A stretch of DNA of 64,000 nt from Streptomyces sp. MA5143a (GTDB lineage: Bacteria > Actinomycetota > Actinomycetes > Streptomycetales > Streptomycetaceae), in NCBI RefSeq assembly GCF_900290235.1, contig NZ_OLMK01000061.1, positions 124,001 to 188,000 on the forward strand. The letters are read 5' to 3'. The translations under genes and the position numbers were made by a program. The notes beneath the pieces were generated by a model. It worked only from the letters and a program-made list of their open reading frames with translations. It had not been told where the DNA came from and made no database searches. This document shows positions 8,489 through 18,200 of the stretch, piece after piece (position 1 is the stretch's first letter; the number at the start of each line of letters is the position of its first letter).

Positions 8489-8572
8489 CCTCCGTCGGTC
8501 TCCCGGACTCCGGCGCTCTCTCGAACTCCTCCGTTGTTCCGCGCCCTTCGGGCCATGAGAAAGGAAGCATCC

Positions 8573-9502
8573 ATGCGAGGCATGTACCGAGGCGTCGCCT
8601 TCGGCCTGATCACCGCCCTGTCCCTCACCGCCTGCGGCGGCGGGGGCGGCGGCGACGACAATCCGCTGACGGGCGACAGCGGTGGCGGCGGCTCCTCCCT
8701 GGTCGTCGGCTCGGCCAACTTCCCCGAGAACCAGTTGCTCGCCGAGATCTACGCGCAGGCCCTGGAGGGCAAGGACCTCAAGGTGACCCGCAAGTTCGAC
8801 ATCGGGGCCCGCGAGGTCTACTACGACCAGATCGTCAAGGGCGGTATCGACGTCTTCCCGGAGTACAACGGCGCCCTGCTGTCGGTGGCCGTCGACAAGA
8901 ACAGCACCGCGACCGACACCGAGGAGATCAACGCCGAACTGAAGGCCAAACTCCCGAAGTCGGTGGAGATACTCGACTCGGCCGCGGCCGAGGACAAGGA
9001 CTCGGTCACGGTGACCGCGAGCACGGCGAAGAAGTACGACCTGAAGACCCTCGCCGACCTCAAGCCCGTGGCGGGCGACCTGACCCTCGGGGCCGGTTCG
9101 GAGTTCAAGACCCGCACCCAGGGCGGGGTCGGTCTGAAGAAGGTCTACGGCGTGGAGTTCGGCAAGTTCCAGCCGCTCGACGCGGGCGCCCAGACCACCC
9201 TCGTGAAGCTGCTCAAGGACGACAAGGTGCAGGCCGCCAACCTGTACACCACCGACCCCGCCATCGTCGAGGACAAGCTGGTCGTCCTGGAGGACCCGAA
9301 GAACCTCTTCTCCTCGCAGAACGTGACACCCCTCGTCCACAAGAAGGCCGTCGACGCCAAGGCCAGGGAGGCGCTCAACGCGGTCTCCGCGAAGCTCACC
9401 ACCGAGGACCTGCTGGAGATGATGAAGAAGCTCACCAACGACAAGGAGGACGCGAGCGTCGTCGCCGAGGAGTGGCTGAAGCAGTCCGGGCTCACCGGCT
9501 GA
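8573..9502 (+). CDS. Glycine betaine/choline-type substrate-binding lipoprotein (OpuAC/OpuCC family)
   Basis: 309 residues. A lipoprotein signal (MRGMYRGVAFGLITALSLTAC) has the lipobox LTAC, so it is anchored on the outer face of the membrane. After a Gly/Ser linker, SLVVGSANFPENQLLAEIYA opens the OpuAC fold. Family hallmarks follow: ITRKFD-like VTRKFDIGAREVYYDQIVKG, IDVFPEYNGALL, and AANLYTTDPAIVEDKLVVLEDPKNLF (the D-T-P-A-I segment of the second lobe). ATG at 8573 has AAAGGA at 8560-8565. It delivers ligand to the two permeases encoded upstream, and closes the operon just before a strong terminator. Confidence 0.9.
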   Translation: MRGMYRGVAFGLITALSLTACGGGGGGDDNPLTGDSGGGGSSLVVGSANFPENQLLAEIYAQALEGKDLKVTRKFDIGAREVYYDQIVKGGIDVFPEYNGALLSVAVDKNSTATDTEEINAELKAKLPKSVEILDSAAAEDKDSVTVTASTAKKYDLKTLADLKPVAGDLTLGAGSEFKTRTQGGVGLKKVYGVEFGKFQPLDAGAQTTLVKLLKDDKVQAANLYTTDPAIVEDKLVVLEDPKNLFSSQNVTPLVHKKAVDAKAREALNAVSAKLTTEDLLEMMKKLTNDKEDASVVAEEWLKQSGLTG

Positions 9503-9506
9503 CCGC

Positions 9507-9548
9507 CCGGCACCCCCGCACCCTCCGGCCGGGGCGCGGGGGTGCCGG
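9507..9548. terminator. Bidirectional terminator hairpin
   Basis: Perfect 13-bp arms CCGGCACCCCCGC (9507-9519) and GCGGGGGTGCCGG (9536-9548) with a 16-base loop. It starts 4 bp after the binding-protein stop and ends 4 bp before the stop of the convergent kinase gene, so it can serve both. Confidence 0.8.
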
Positions 9549-9552
9549 ACCG

Positions 9553-11382
9553 TCACTCCGGGCTGCGCAGCGCGGACCAGGTGTTGCGGTTGACGACACC
9601 GTTCGCCCTCAGTCCCACGGCGTTCTGGAACTCCTCGACGGCGGCCTCCGTCCCGCTGTCGAACTCGCCGTCCACGCTGACGCCGTACCCGCGCCTGCTC
9701 AGGATGCACTCCACCTGGAGCACCCGCTTGCCGCTGTTGCCGAGTCGGGTGCGGCCGTTGCCCGAGTAGTACGTGCAGTCCGTGAGCCAGGCGGGATCAC
9801 CGGAGTCGGCCGGCGGGTCGCTCGGGGTCGGTTCGGGGTCGTCCGGGGCGTCGGAGCCGTCGTCGACCGGGGTGCCCCCATCGGTGCCGTCGGTCCGGTC
9901 GTCCTCGGCGGGCGCGGAGGCGTCGGGGCGGGCCGACGTACCGTCGATGGCCGCACTGTCGCCCTTGTCCTCGCCCTTGTCCTTCTCCTTGCCGGACACC
10001 TCCGAGAGAGAGGAGCCGTGACCGTCCGGAGCGGGTGCGCCCTTCGACTTCCCGGACGTCGACGGGGAGACCGCGTCGTCGGGGGCGCTCATCCCGGTCG
10101 ACCAGGTGCCCGCCTCCGGGGTGGCCGCCCCGGAGGAGTCCGAGCGGGTGAGGACGAAGACGCCCGCGGCCACCGCGCAGAGCGCGACGCCCGCGCCGCC
10201 GAACGTCAGCGCCCGCTTGCGGCGCGTCCGGGTGGGCGCCGCCGGCTCTAACGCCGCCCGGCCGCCCGCGGGGGCGGGGGCCGCCTCCGGCGAGGGGCCG
10301 GCGGAGTCGGCCGCGGCGGGCCCGGTTGTCCCGGCGGCGGGCGCCGGTGCCTGCTCCGCCGCGTCGTCGGCGGCCGGGAAGTCGGGCGCCTGGACGAGGG
10401 GCAGCCGGCACAGCGCCTCGTACGCCTGCTGCCGGACGAGCACCATGCCGCCCAGTGGCTCGGGCCAGTCGAAGGTGCCGGACGTGCCGGTGCGGGGCTC
10501 CGCGGCCCGGACCAGGTCCTGCGGTGTGGGCCGGCGTCCCGGCTCCTTGGCGAGGCAGGACCACAGCAGCGTGGCGAGGTCCTCGTCGGACTCGGCGAGC
10601 TCCCGGATCACCTTCGCGTTGGGCTCCTCGAAGGCGACCCGGTGCATCACGTCGACCCCGGTGCCGTCACCGAACGGGGCGGCGCCCGTCGCCGCATAGA
10701 CCAGGGTGCAGGCCAGCGAGAACACGTCCGAGGGTGCTTCGCACTCACCGGTGCGCAGGTACTCGGGTGACATGTAGGCCGGCGTTCCCACCCGGTTGCC
10801 CGTCCCGGTGATCGCGCTCGCGTCGGCGGCCTTCGCGATGCCGAAGTCGATGACGTGGGCGCGCCGGGCGGAGACCAGGACGTTGGAGGGCTTGAGGTCC
10901 CGGTGCACGATCCCCGCGTCCGAGAGGTCGGCGAGCGCCTGCCCCAGCTCCGCCAGGAGCCGCCAGACGGCCGCGGTCCGCAGGGGGCCCTCCTCGTTCA
11001 CGGCGTCCGCGAGATCGACGCCGGGCAGGTACTCGGTGGCCATCCACAGCAGTTCGTCCTCGAACCCCGTGCCGCACAGTTTCGGCATGTGCGCGGTGCG
11101 GACCCGGCCGTGCACGGCCGCCTCGCGCTCGAAGCGGCGCCGGAAGCGGATGTCCTCCGCGTACTCGGGCCTGATCACCTTGACGGCGACGAGCTCGGGC
11201 CCGCCGTCCGCCGGGCGCCCCAGATAGACGCGCCCCATACCCCCGCTGCCGAGCAGCCCCAGCGACACATAGGGGCCGATACGGCCCGGGTCGCCGGGGC
11301 GCAGGGGAAGGGCGCCCGTCTTCCGCAGCGCCGGAGCCTCGTCTGTCGTCGAGCGCGGTGGCACCGGCCGCTGGTCTGACAC
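9553..11382 (-). CDS. Membrane Ser/Thr protein kinase with C-terminal peptidoglycan-binding domain
   Basis: 609 residues. The N-terminal Hanks-type kinase domain (about 36-300) has the glycine loop LLGSGGMGRVYLG, lysine VAVKVIRPEY, catalytic loop IVHRDLKPSNVLV, DFG motif HVIDFGIAKA and activation segment GTPAYMSPEYLRTGE; all catalytic residues are present. An Ala/Pro-rich juxtamembrane region is followed by one membrane span (FGGAGVALCAVAAGVFVLT, about 385-405). A long Ser/Asp/Pro-rich extracellular linker leads to a PG_binding_1 domain (VECILSRRGYGVSVDGEFD then GTEAAVEEFQNAVGLRA). This is a PknB-like receptor design with a cell-wall sensor. GTG at 11382 follows GGGGGT. Divergent from the SMI1-like gene. 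Confidence 0.9.
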   Translation of the reverse strand: MSDQRPVPPRSTTDEAPALRKTGALPLRPGDPGRIGPYVSLGLLGSGGMGRVYLGRPADGGPELVAVKVIRPEYAEDIRFRRRFEREAAVHGRVRTAHMPKLCGTGFEDELLWMATEYLPGVDLADAVNEEGPLRTAAVWRLLAELGQALADLSDAGIVHRDLKPSNVLVSARRAHVIDFGIAKAADASAITGTGNRVGTPAYMSPEYLRTGECEAPSDVFSLACTLVYAATGAAPFGDGTGVDVMHRVAFEEPNAKVIRELAESDEDLATLLWSCLAKEPGRRPTPQDLVRAAEPRTGTSGTFDWPEPLGGMVLVRQQAYEALCRLPLVQAPDFPAADDAAEQAPAPAAGTTGPAAADSAGPSPEAAPAPAGGRAALEPAAPTRTRRKRALTFGGAGVALCAVAAGVFVLTRSDSSGAATPEAGTWSTGMSAPDDAVSPSTSGKSKGAPAPDGHGSSLSEVSGKEKDKGEDKGDSAAIDGTSARPDASAPAEDDRTDGTDGGTPVDDGSDAPDDPEPTPSDPPADSGDPAWLTDCTYYSGNGRTRLGNSGKRVLQVECILSRRGYGVSVDGEFDSGTEAAVEEFQNAVGLRANGVVNRNTWSALRSPE

Positions 11383-11703
11383 AACACCCCCGAAGTCACT
11401 TTCCGCGTACGTCAGTTCGCTTTCGGAAGTCGAGGCTAGCTCAGCCGGGCGTCATGTACGCGGTTTCTGCCACTTCCGTATCACTGTCGTGCCCGAACCG
11501 ACAGGTCCGATCCGAAGTACGGTGCCCGTCAGGCCGGTGAACGGCTCGGCCCGCACCCGCGGCGGGCCGCGCACGGAGGGGGCGCGCCCCCGACACCCCG
11601 GTCAGCGGCGGGAAACGCCTCCACGCCGGGGTGGGACTCGGACCCGCTGCGGGCGCCCGCGATAATCGCCGGGCCCCGCTCGACGGAAACACCGGAGGTC
11701 CTC
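11383..11703. other. Divergent intergenic region between kinase and SMI1-like gene
   Basis: 321 bp without a gene; it should hold the promoters of both flanking genes. On the minus strand TAGCCT (complement of 11433-11438) could be a -10 for the kinase, but no good -35 stands at the right distance. GGGGGCGCGCCCCC (11578-11591) is a perfect 14-bp palindrome. The motif ACTTCCG/CGGAAGT recurs in both orientations (around 11431 and 11481). No known operator was recognised. Confidence 0.4.
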
Positions 11704-13092
11704 TTGTCCCCGCTCCACGACTTCACCACGTGGGAACCGCTGCTGAGGGTGCTGCGGGACGGCAACGAGCGGGCGGCGGCCGGCCACCAGGTGGCAGGGC
11801 GGATCAGCCGGGGCGCCTGGAGCGTGCCCGTGCGGCGGCGTTCCCCGAAGCCGGGGCGGGCGTCCCAGATCGAGGACATGCAGGACGAGTTCGACGCGGT
11901 GCGGCGGGTCCAGGACGCGCTCACGGGCACCGGCATCGACGGCGTCTCGTTCACCGCGGCGATCGCGCCCACCGGCACGGCCGTGCTCCGGCTGCTCGGA
12001 CCGAGCCCCGCCGTGGAGTCCGGCGTCGGCAGCCCGCACCCGGGCTCGCTGCTCCTGGTCGAGGGAGCCCTCCCGGAGCCCTGGCGCCGTCTGCCCGACC
12101 CGGCCCCCGGCGCGGCCCCGGCCCCGACCGCGGACCTGGAGCTGCTGGAACGGGAACTGCGCGAGCGGATGCCCCGAGCCGTCGGTGCCACGGACGAGGA
12201 GATCGCCGCCGCCGAGAAGCGCCTCGGCGTCGCCCTGCCCGACGAACTCAAGGTCATCTACCGGGTGACGCGGGCCCGCCCGCAGGACCACGGGGACGAC
12301 CACGCGGCGGCGGAGCGCGAGTACGACGCCGTCGGCTGCGAGTTGTTCTCCCTGGACGACCTGTATGTGGCCGACGTGGCCTCCCGGCCCTCCCTGTGGG
12401 AGTTCGCCGCGAAGGAGGCGGTCGTCACCCCGCCCGACGCCGCGGTGCAGCAACTCGTCGGCTCGCCCGGCTGGATCGCCTTCGGCGACAACGGCGGCGG
12501 CGACCGCCTCGCGGTCGACCTGACCCCCGGGCCGGGCGGACACGTCGGGCAGATCATCATCCTGAGCCACGAGGAGGACATCGGCGCGGGCCTGGTCGCC
12601 GACTCCCTCACCGAGCTGGTGCTGCGCGGGCCCCGGCAGGACCGCCGCCGTCGCGCCGACGACGGGCCGCCCGCGGTGGCCCACGTCAACTGGCGCGGTG
12701 TGCCGGGTGTCGAGGCCGCCGCCCACCCCGGTCTGGAGGTCCTCAGCATCGGTGTCTGGCACGACGAGCCGCTCAGTCTCGCCCCCGTCGTCGGACTGCC
12801 CCGCCTGCGCACCCTCGCCGCCTACCCCGGCACCCTCGCCGACCCGCTGGAGATCAGCCGGCTCACCGGGCTGGAGTACCTCCAGCTCTGCCCCGAGGAC
12901 TGGCGCGTCCTGCTCGACGCCGAAGCCGTCCCGCGCACCCTGCTCGCCGCCTCCGTAGAGCCCCGCCACGACGCCGACCCGCTGCCCGTCGTCGACCTCG
13001 CCAACGAGATCCTCGCCCTCTGGAACCGCCCGCCGATCATCCGGACCCGCGTGGAGGGAGACCTCGGGCCGATCGGCCGGGACGCGGTCTGA
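11704..13092 (+). CDS. SMI1/KNR4-family protein
   Basis: 462 residues. The central part, ERMPRAVGATDEEIAAAEKR then LGVALPDELKVIYRVTRARP, is the start of a SMI1/KNR4 (SUKH) domain. GSPGWIAFGDNGGGDRLAVD and GHVGQIIILSHEEDIGAG match its conserved strands; the GDNGGGD motif is typical. The N-terminal ~150 residues and a C-terminal leucine-rich-like part (VLSIGVWHDEPLSLAPVVGL) are less clear. SUKH proteins occur as toxin-immunity proteins and as regulatory modules; no toxin gene lies adjacent, so a role cannot be assigned. TTG at 11704 with GGAGG at 11694-11698 (5-base spacing) decides the start. Lies between two kinase genes. Confidence 0.75.
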   Translation: MSPLHDFTTWEPLLRVLRDGNERAAAGHQVAGRISRGAWSVPVRRRSPKPGRASQIEDMQDEFDAVRRVQDALTGTGIDGVSFTAAIAPTGTAVLRLLGPSPAVESGVGSPHPGSLLLVEGALPEPWRRLPDPAPGAAPAPTADLELLERELRERMPRAVGATDEEIAAAEKRLGVALPDELKVIYRVTRARPQDHGDDHAAAEREYDAVGCELFSLDDLYVADVASRPSLWEFAAKEAVVTPPDAAVQQLVGSPGWIAFGDNGGGDRLAVDLTPGPGGHVGQIIILSHEEDIGAGLVADSLTELVLRGPRQDRRRRADDGPPAVAHVNWRGVPGVEAAAHPGLEVLSIGVWHDEPLSLAPVVGLPRLRTLAAYPGTLADPLEISRLTGLEYLQLCPEDWRVLLDAEAVPRTLLAASVEPRHDADPLPVVDLANEILALWNRPPIIRTRVEGDLGPIGRDAV

Positions 13093-13214
13093 ACGTCCGT
13101 GTCGCGGGCCCGTCCCTCCAGGGGCGTCCCGGTGTCACCGTGCTCGGCTAGAGTCTCGGCTCATCCTCGGGCGGACGTGCTGCCCGTGGCCGCGCGCTGG
13201 GGGTTGACGGCACC

Positions 13215-14993
13215 ATGGAGCCCGACAGAACGGAACTGCCCGGTTACGAGGTCCAGGAGGTCCTGGGCCGGGGCGGGTTCGCCACCGTGTACCGGGCCCG
13301 GCAGCTGGCCGTCGGCCGGGAGGTCGCGCTGAAGGTGGACAGCCAGGTGCTGTCCTCGGCGCGTGACCGGCAGCGTTTCCTGCGGGAGGTCACGGCGGCC
13401 GGGCAGCTCTCCGGGCACCCGCACGTGGTGCCCGTGTACGACGCCGGGGTCCTCGCCGACAACCGCCCCTACATGGTGCTGGAGTTGTGCCCCGGCGGCT
13501 CCCTGGGGGACCGGCTGCACCGGCGGGGACCCCTGCCCCTCAAGGAGGCGCGCGACATCGGCGTGGGCCTCGCGGACGCGGTCGCCGCCGCCCACGCCGC
13601 GGGCGTCCTGCACCGCGACATCAAACCCGGCAACGTCATGGTCAACCGCTACGGCGGCGTGGCCCTCACCGACTTCGGACTCGCGGCCATGCCCCGGCCC
13701 GGCCGCGAACTGTCCGTGACCCGCGAGGCGTTGACCCCCGCGTACGCGCCGCCCGAGGCCTTCCACATGGCCGAACCCGCCCCCGCCGGCGACGTCTACT
13801 CCCTGGCCGCCACTGTCTACGCGCTGCTGCGGGGCCGCCCGCCCCACCACCCGGACGACGGGACCCAGCTCAGCCTCGCCGAGCTGATCGTGCGCCACAC
13901 CTGGCCGTACCCCGACCTGCCCGGCGTGCCCACCGGCCTCAACTCGGCCCTCCGGTACGCCCTCGCCCCCGACCCGCGTCACCGGCTCTCCGACGCGGGC
14001 GCGTTCCGCGACGCCCTCGCCGCGGTCGACCTCGACACCGTCGACCTGGGCGGCACCGGGGACAGGGACGGCAGGGGTGGGAGTGGCCGGGGTGGCGGCG
14101 GCTTCGGGCCCGCGCCCACCATGGCCACCGTCCCGGCGTACCGGGACGCGGTGCCCGCGTCGCCGACGACCGCGGCGCCGCCCGGCGGCGCCGGTGGACA
14201 CCGCGACACGACGACGGGGTGGGGGCCGGTCGTCGACGGCACGGTGGGGCGCGGGGCCGTGGGTGACACCACGATGGGCCGCGGCCCCGCCGGCGACACG
14301 ACCGCCGGTGCCCCGCCCGGGAGCGCGGGCGACCCGACCGAGGGAGCCGGGGCGGCGGGACGCCGGGGCGGCGGCGACGGGCGCGGGAGAGCGCGGCGGC
14401 CCCTGCTGATCGCCGTGGTCGCGGCCGTGGCCGTCTCCGTGAGCGTGTCGGTCACCGTGGTGGTCAACCAGGGGAGCGGTGAGGGTGACCGTGGGGACCG
14501 GGGCCATACCGGGGCCCCCTCGGCGCCCGCCACCGGCGCGGACAAGGCCGCCTCCGGTTTCGGCGGGGTCGCGACCACGACCCGGAACTGTCCCGCGTCG
14601 GAGGTCGACGGGTTGGGCGGCCGGTGCGTCGTCAGCCCCGAGTGCTGGAGCGGCATCACCGACGTCTCCGGGCTCATCACCGTCAGCCGCGCCGACTGCC
14701 GGACCCGGCACGTGTGGGAGACGTTCGCGATCGCCCCGCTCCCCGAGGACGGTCAGACGAACAACGCGCGCGACCTCATCCGGCACCCCGACGTCAAGGC
14801 GCTCTGCTCCCAGAAGGTCATGGCCGCGTCCATGCTCCCGGACGGCCGGGACGTCGCGGACGAATGGAACGTCGACATCCTCCCGCCGACGGCCCCGGAG
14901 TGGGACAAGGGGCTGCGCGTCTTCCGCTGTGTGGCCGCGGCCGTCTCGGAGGACGGGCAGAAGACGGGGAGCCAGTTCGCCCTGCCGGAGTGA
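13215..14993 (+). CDS. Membrane Ser/Thr protein kinase, C-terminal septum-formation-like extracellular domain
   Basis: 592 residues. Kinase domain about 11-270: glycine loop VLGRGGFATVYRARQ, lysine in VALKVD, catalytic loop VLHRDIKPGNVMV, DFG in LTDFGLAAM, and an APE-equivalent PAYAPPEAF. A Gly/Thr-rich low-complexity linker (about 275-390, with repeated DTT-G-GP units) precedes one membrane span (LLIAVVAAVAVSVSVSVTVV). The exterior part contains several cysteines (CPASEVDGLGGRCVV, CRTRHVWETFAIAPLP, CSQKVMAAS, FRCVAAAV), resembling the Septum_form domain; disulphides are likely. ATG at 13215. It probably senses an envelope signal. It follows the SMI1-like gene by 122 bp on the same strand. 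Confidence 0.87.
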   Translation: MEPDRTELPGYEVQEVLGRGGFATVYRARQLAVGREVALKVDSQVLSSARDRQRFLREVTAAGQLSGHPHVVPVYDAGVLADNRPYMVLELCPGGSLGDRLHRRGPLPLKEARDIGVGLADAVAAAHAAGVLHRDIKPGNVMVNRYGGVALTDFGLAAMPRPGRELSVTREALTPAYAPPEAFHMAEPAPAGDVYSLAATVYALLRGRPPHHPDDGTQLSLAELIVRHTWPYPDLPGVPTGLNSALRYALAPDPRHRLSDAGAFRDALAAVDLDTVDLGGTGDRDGRGGSGRGGGGFGPAPTMATVPAYRDAVPASPTTAAPPGGAGGHRDTTTGWGPVVDGTVGRGAVGDTTMGRGPAGDTTAGAPPGSAGDPTEGAGAAGRRGGGDGRGRARRPLLIAVVAAVAVSVSVSVTVVVNQGSGEGDRGDRGHTGAPSAPATGADKAASGFGGVATTTRNCPASEVDGLGGRCVVSPECWSGITDVSGLITVSRADCRTRHVWETFAIAPLPEDGQTNNARDLIRHPDVKALCSQKVMAASMLPDGRDVADEWNVDILPPTAPEWDKGLRVFRCVAAAVSEDGQKTGSQFALPE

Positions 14994-15227
14994 CCGCCCG
15001 CGCCCGGCGGACGAGACCAGCCACGCGCACCGCATACGAAACCGGCCACCCGTCCGACGTTCGATGGCACTGTGGGACAGGGATGGGCCGCATCCTTCAC
15101 CGAGGATTCGATCCCTTCCTCCACATCGGTCCGAAAAATACTGGCACTCAGTGACACGACTCTCATGGCACGTGGGCTACATTGCCGCGACCATGGTGTT
15201 CCTCATCGCAGGCCGAAGGGATCAGGG

Positions 15228-18200
15228 ATGCTCCGCAAGGTACTGGTCGCCAACCGTGGCGAGATCGCGATCCGCGCGTTCCGCGCCGGGTACGAAGTGG
15301 GCGCGCGGACGGTCGCCGTCTTCCCCCACGAGGACCGCAACTCGCTGCACCGGCTCAAGGCCGACGAGGCCTATGAGATCGGTGAGCCGGGCCATCCCGT
15401 ACGGGCTTATCTCTCCGTCGACGAGATCATGCGCGCGGCCCGTCAGGCCGGCGCCGACGCCGTCTACCCGGGGTACGGCTTCCTGTCCGAGAACCCCGAA
15501 CTCGCGCGGGCGTGCGAGGAGGCGGGCATCACGTTCGTCGGACCGAGCGCCCACATCCTGGAACTGACGGGCAACAAGGCCCGCGCCGTCGCCGCCGCCC
15601 GCGCGGCCGGCGTACCGGTGCTCGGGTCCTCCGAGCCCTCCACCGACGTGGACGAACTGGTGCGCGCCGCCGACGGGATCGGCTTCCCGGTCTTCGTGAA
15701 GGCGGTCGCCGGCGGCGGTGGGCGCGGAATGCGCCGCGTCGAGGAACCCGCGGCGCTGCGCGAGGCCATCGAGGCGGCGTCCCGCGAGGCCGCGTCCGCG
15801 TTCGGCGACCCCACCGTCTTCCTGGAGAAGGCCGTCGTCGAGCCCCGCCACATCGAGGTGCAGATCCTCGCCGACGGCCACGGCAACGTCATCCACCTGT
15901 TCGAGCGTGACTGTTCGGTGCAGCGCCGCCACCAGAAGGTCATCGAGCTGGCGCCCGCCCCGAACCTCGACCCGGAGCTGCGGGACCGGATCTGCGCCGA
16001 CGCCGTCCGGTTCGCCCGGGAGATCGGCTACCGCAACGCGGGCACCGTCGAGTTCCTCCTCGACCGCGACGGCAACCACGTCTTCATCGAGATGAACCCC
16101 CGTATCCAGGTCGAGCACACGGTGACCGAGGAGGTCACCGACGTCGACCTCGTGCAGTCGCAGCTGCGCATCGCCGCCGGGGCGACCCTCGCGGACCTCG
16201 GCCTCTCCCAGGAGACGGTCACCCTGCGCGGCGCCGCCCTCCAGTGCCGTATCACCACCGAGGACCCGGCGAACGGCTTCCGCCCCGACACGGGCCGGAT
16301 CAGCGCCTACCGCTCGCCCGGCGGCTCCGGCATCCGCCTCGACGGCGGTACGACCCACGCCGGTACCGAGATCAGCGCGCACTTCGACTCGATGCTGGTC
16401 AAGCTCAGCTGCCGGGGCCGGGACTTCACCACCGCCGTCAACCGGGCCCGGCGTGCCGTCGCCGAGTTCCGCATCCGCGGCGTCGCCACGAACATCCCGT
16501 TCCTCCAGGCCGTCCTCGACGACCCGGACTTCCAGGCGGGCCGCGTCACCACGTCGTTCATCGAGCAGCGCCCGCATCTGCTCACCTCCCGTCACTCCGC
16601 CGACCGGGGCACGAAGCTCCTCACCTACCTGGCCGACGTGACGGTCAACAAGCCGCACGGCGAGCGGCCCGTGCTCATCGACCCGGCGGGCAAGATCCCC
16701 GCCGTGTCCGCCGCGCGGCCGCCCGCCGGGTCGAAGCAGAAGCTCGTCGAGCTGGGCCCGGAGGGCTTCGCGAGCTGGCTGCGCCGGTCGCCGACCATCG
16801 GCGTCACCGACACCACGTTCCGCGACGCCCACCAGTCGCTGCTCGCGACCCGCGTCCGCACCAAGGACATGCTCGCCGTCGCCCCCACCGTGGCGCGGAC
16901 CCTGCCGCAGCTGCTCTCCCTGGAGTGCTGGGGCGGCGCCACCTACGACGTCGCCCTCAGGTTCCTCGCCGAGGACCCCTGGGAGCGGCTGGCCGCCTTC
17001 CGCGAGGCCGTACCGAACATCTGTCTCCAGATGCTGCTGCGGGGCCGCAACACCGTCGGCTACACCCCGTACCCGACGGAGGTGACCGACGCCTTCGTGG
17101 AGGAGGCCGCGCGCACCGGCATCGACATCTTCCGCATCTTCGACGCGCTCAACGACGTGAGCCAGATGCGGCCCGCCATCGACGCCGTACGGGCCACCGG
17201 GACGGCCGTCGCCGAGGTCGCCCTCTGCTACACCTCCGACCTGTCCGACCCGGCGGAGAAGCTCTACACCCTCGACTACTACCTGCGGCTCGCCGAGCAG
17301 ATCGTCGAGGCCGGCGCCCATGTCCTCGCCGTCAAGGACATGGCGGGCCTGCTGCGCGCCCCGGCCGCCACCAAGCTGGTGTCCGCGCTGCGCCGCGAGT
17401 TCGACCTGCCGGTCCACATCCACACCCACGACACCGCGGGCGGGCAGCTCGCCACCTACCTCGCCGCGATCCAGGCGGGCGCCGACGCCGTCGACGGAGC
17501 CGTGGCGTCGATGGCCGGCACGACCTCGCAGCCCTCCCTGTCGGCGATCGTCGCCGCCACCGACCACTCCGACCGGCCCACCGGCCTCGACCTCAGGGCC
17601 GTCGGTGACCTGGAGCCCTACTGGGAGAGCGTCCGCAAGATCTACGCCCCGTTCGAGGCGGGCCTCGCCTCACCGACCGGCCGTGTCTACGACCACGAGA
17701 TCCCCGGCGGTCAGCTCTCCAACCTGCGCACCCAGGCCGTGGCCCTCGGCCTCGGCGACCGCTTCGAGGACATCGAGGCGATGTACACCGCCGCCGACCG
17801 CATCCTCGGCCACCTCGTGAAGGTCACCCCCTCGTCGAAGGTGGTCGGCGACCTCGCCCTGCACCTGGTCGGCGCCGGGGTGGCCCCGGCCGACTTCGAG
17901 GCCACCCCCGACCGGTTCGACATCCCCGACTCCGTCGTCGGCTTCCTCCGCGGTGAACTCGGCACCCCGCCCGGCGGCTGGCCCGAGCCGTTCCGCACCA
18001 AGGCCCTCCAGGGCCGCGGCGAGGCCAAGCCCGTGCGGGAGCTGACCGCCGAGGACCGCGAGGGACTGGAGAAGGACCGGCGCGCCACCCTCAACCGGCT
18101 GCTGTTCCCCGCCCCGACCCGCGAGTTCGAGACCCACCGGCAGACGTACGGCGACACCAGCGTCCTCGACAGCAAGGACTTCTTCTACGGGCTCGGCCCC

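Noticed and set aside
15222..17567. Long minus-strand open frame antisense to pyruvate carboxylase
   Set aside because: Shadow of a strongly coding plus-strand gene; no domain recognised.
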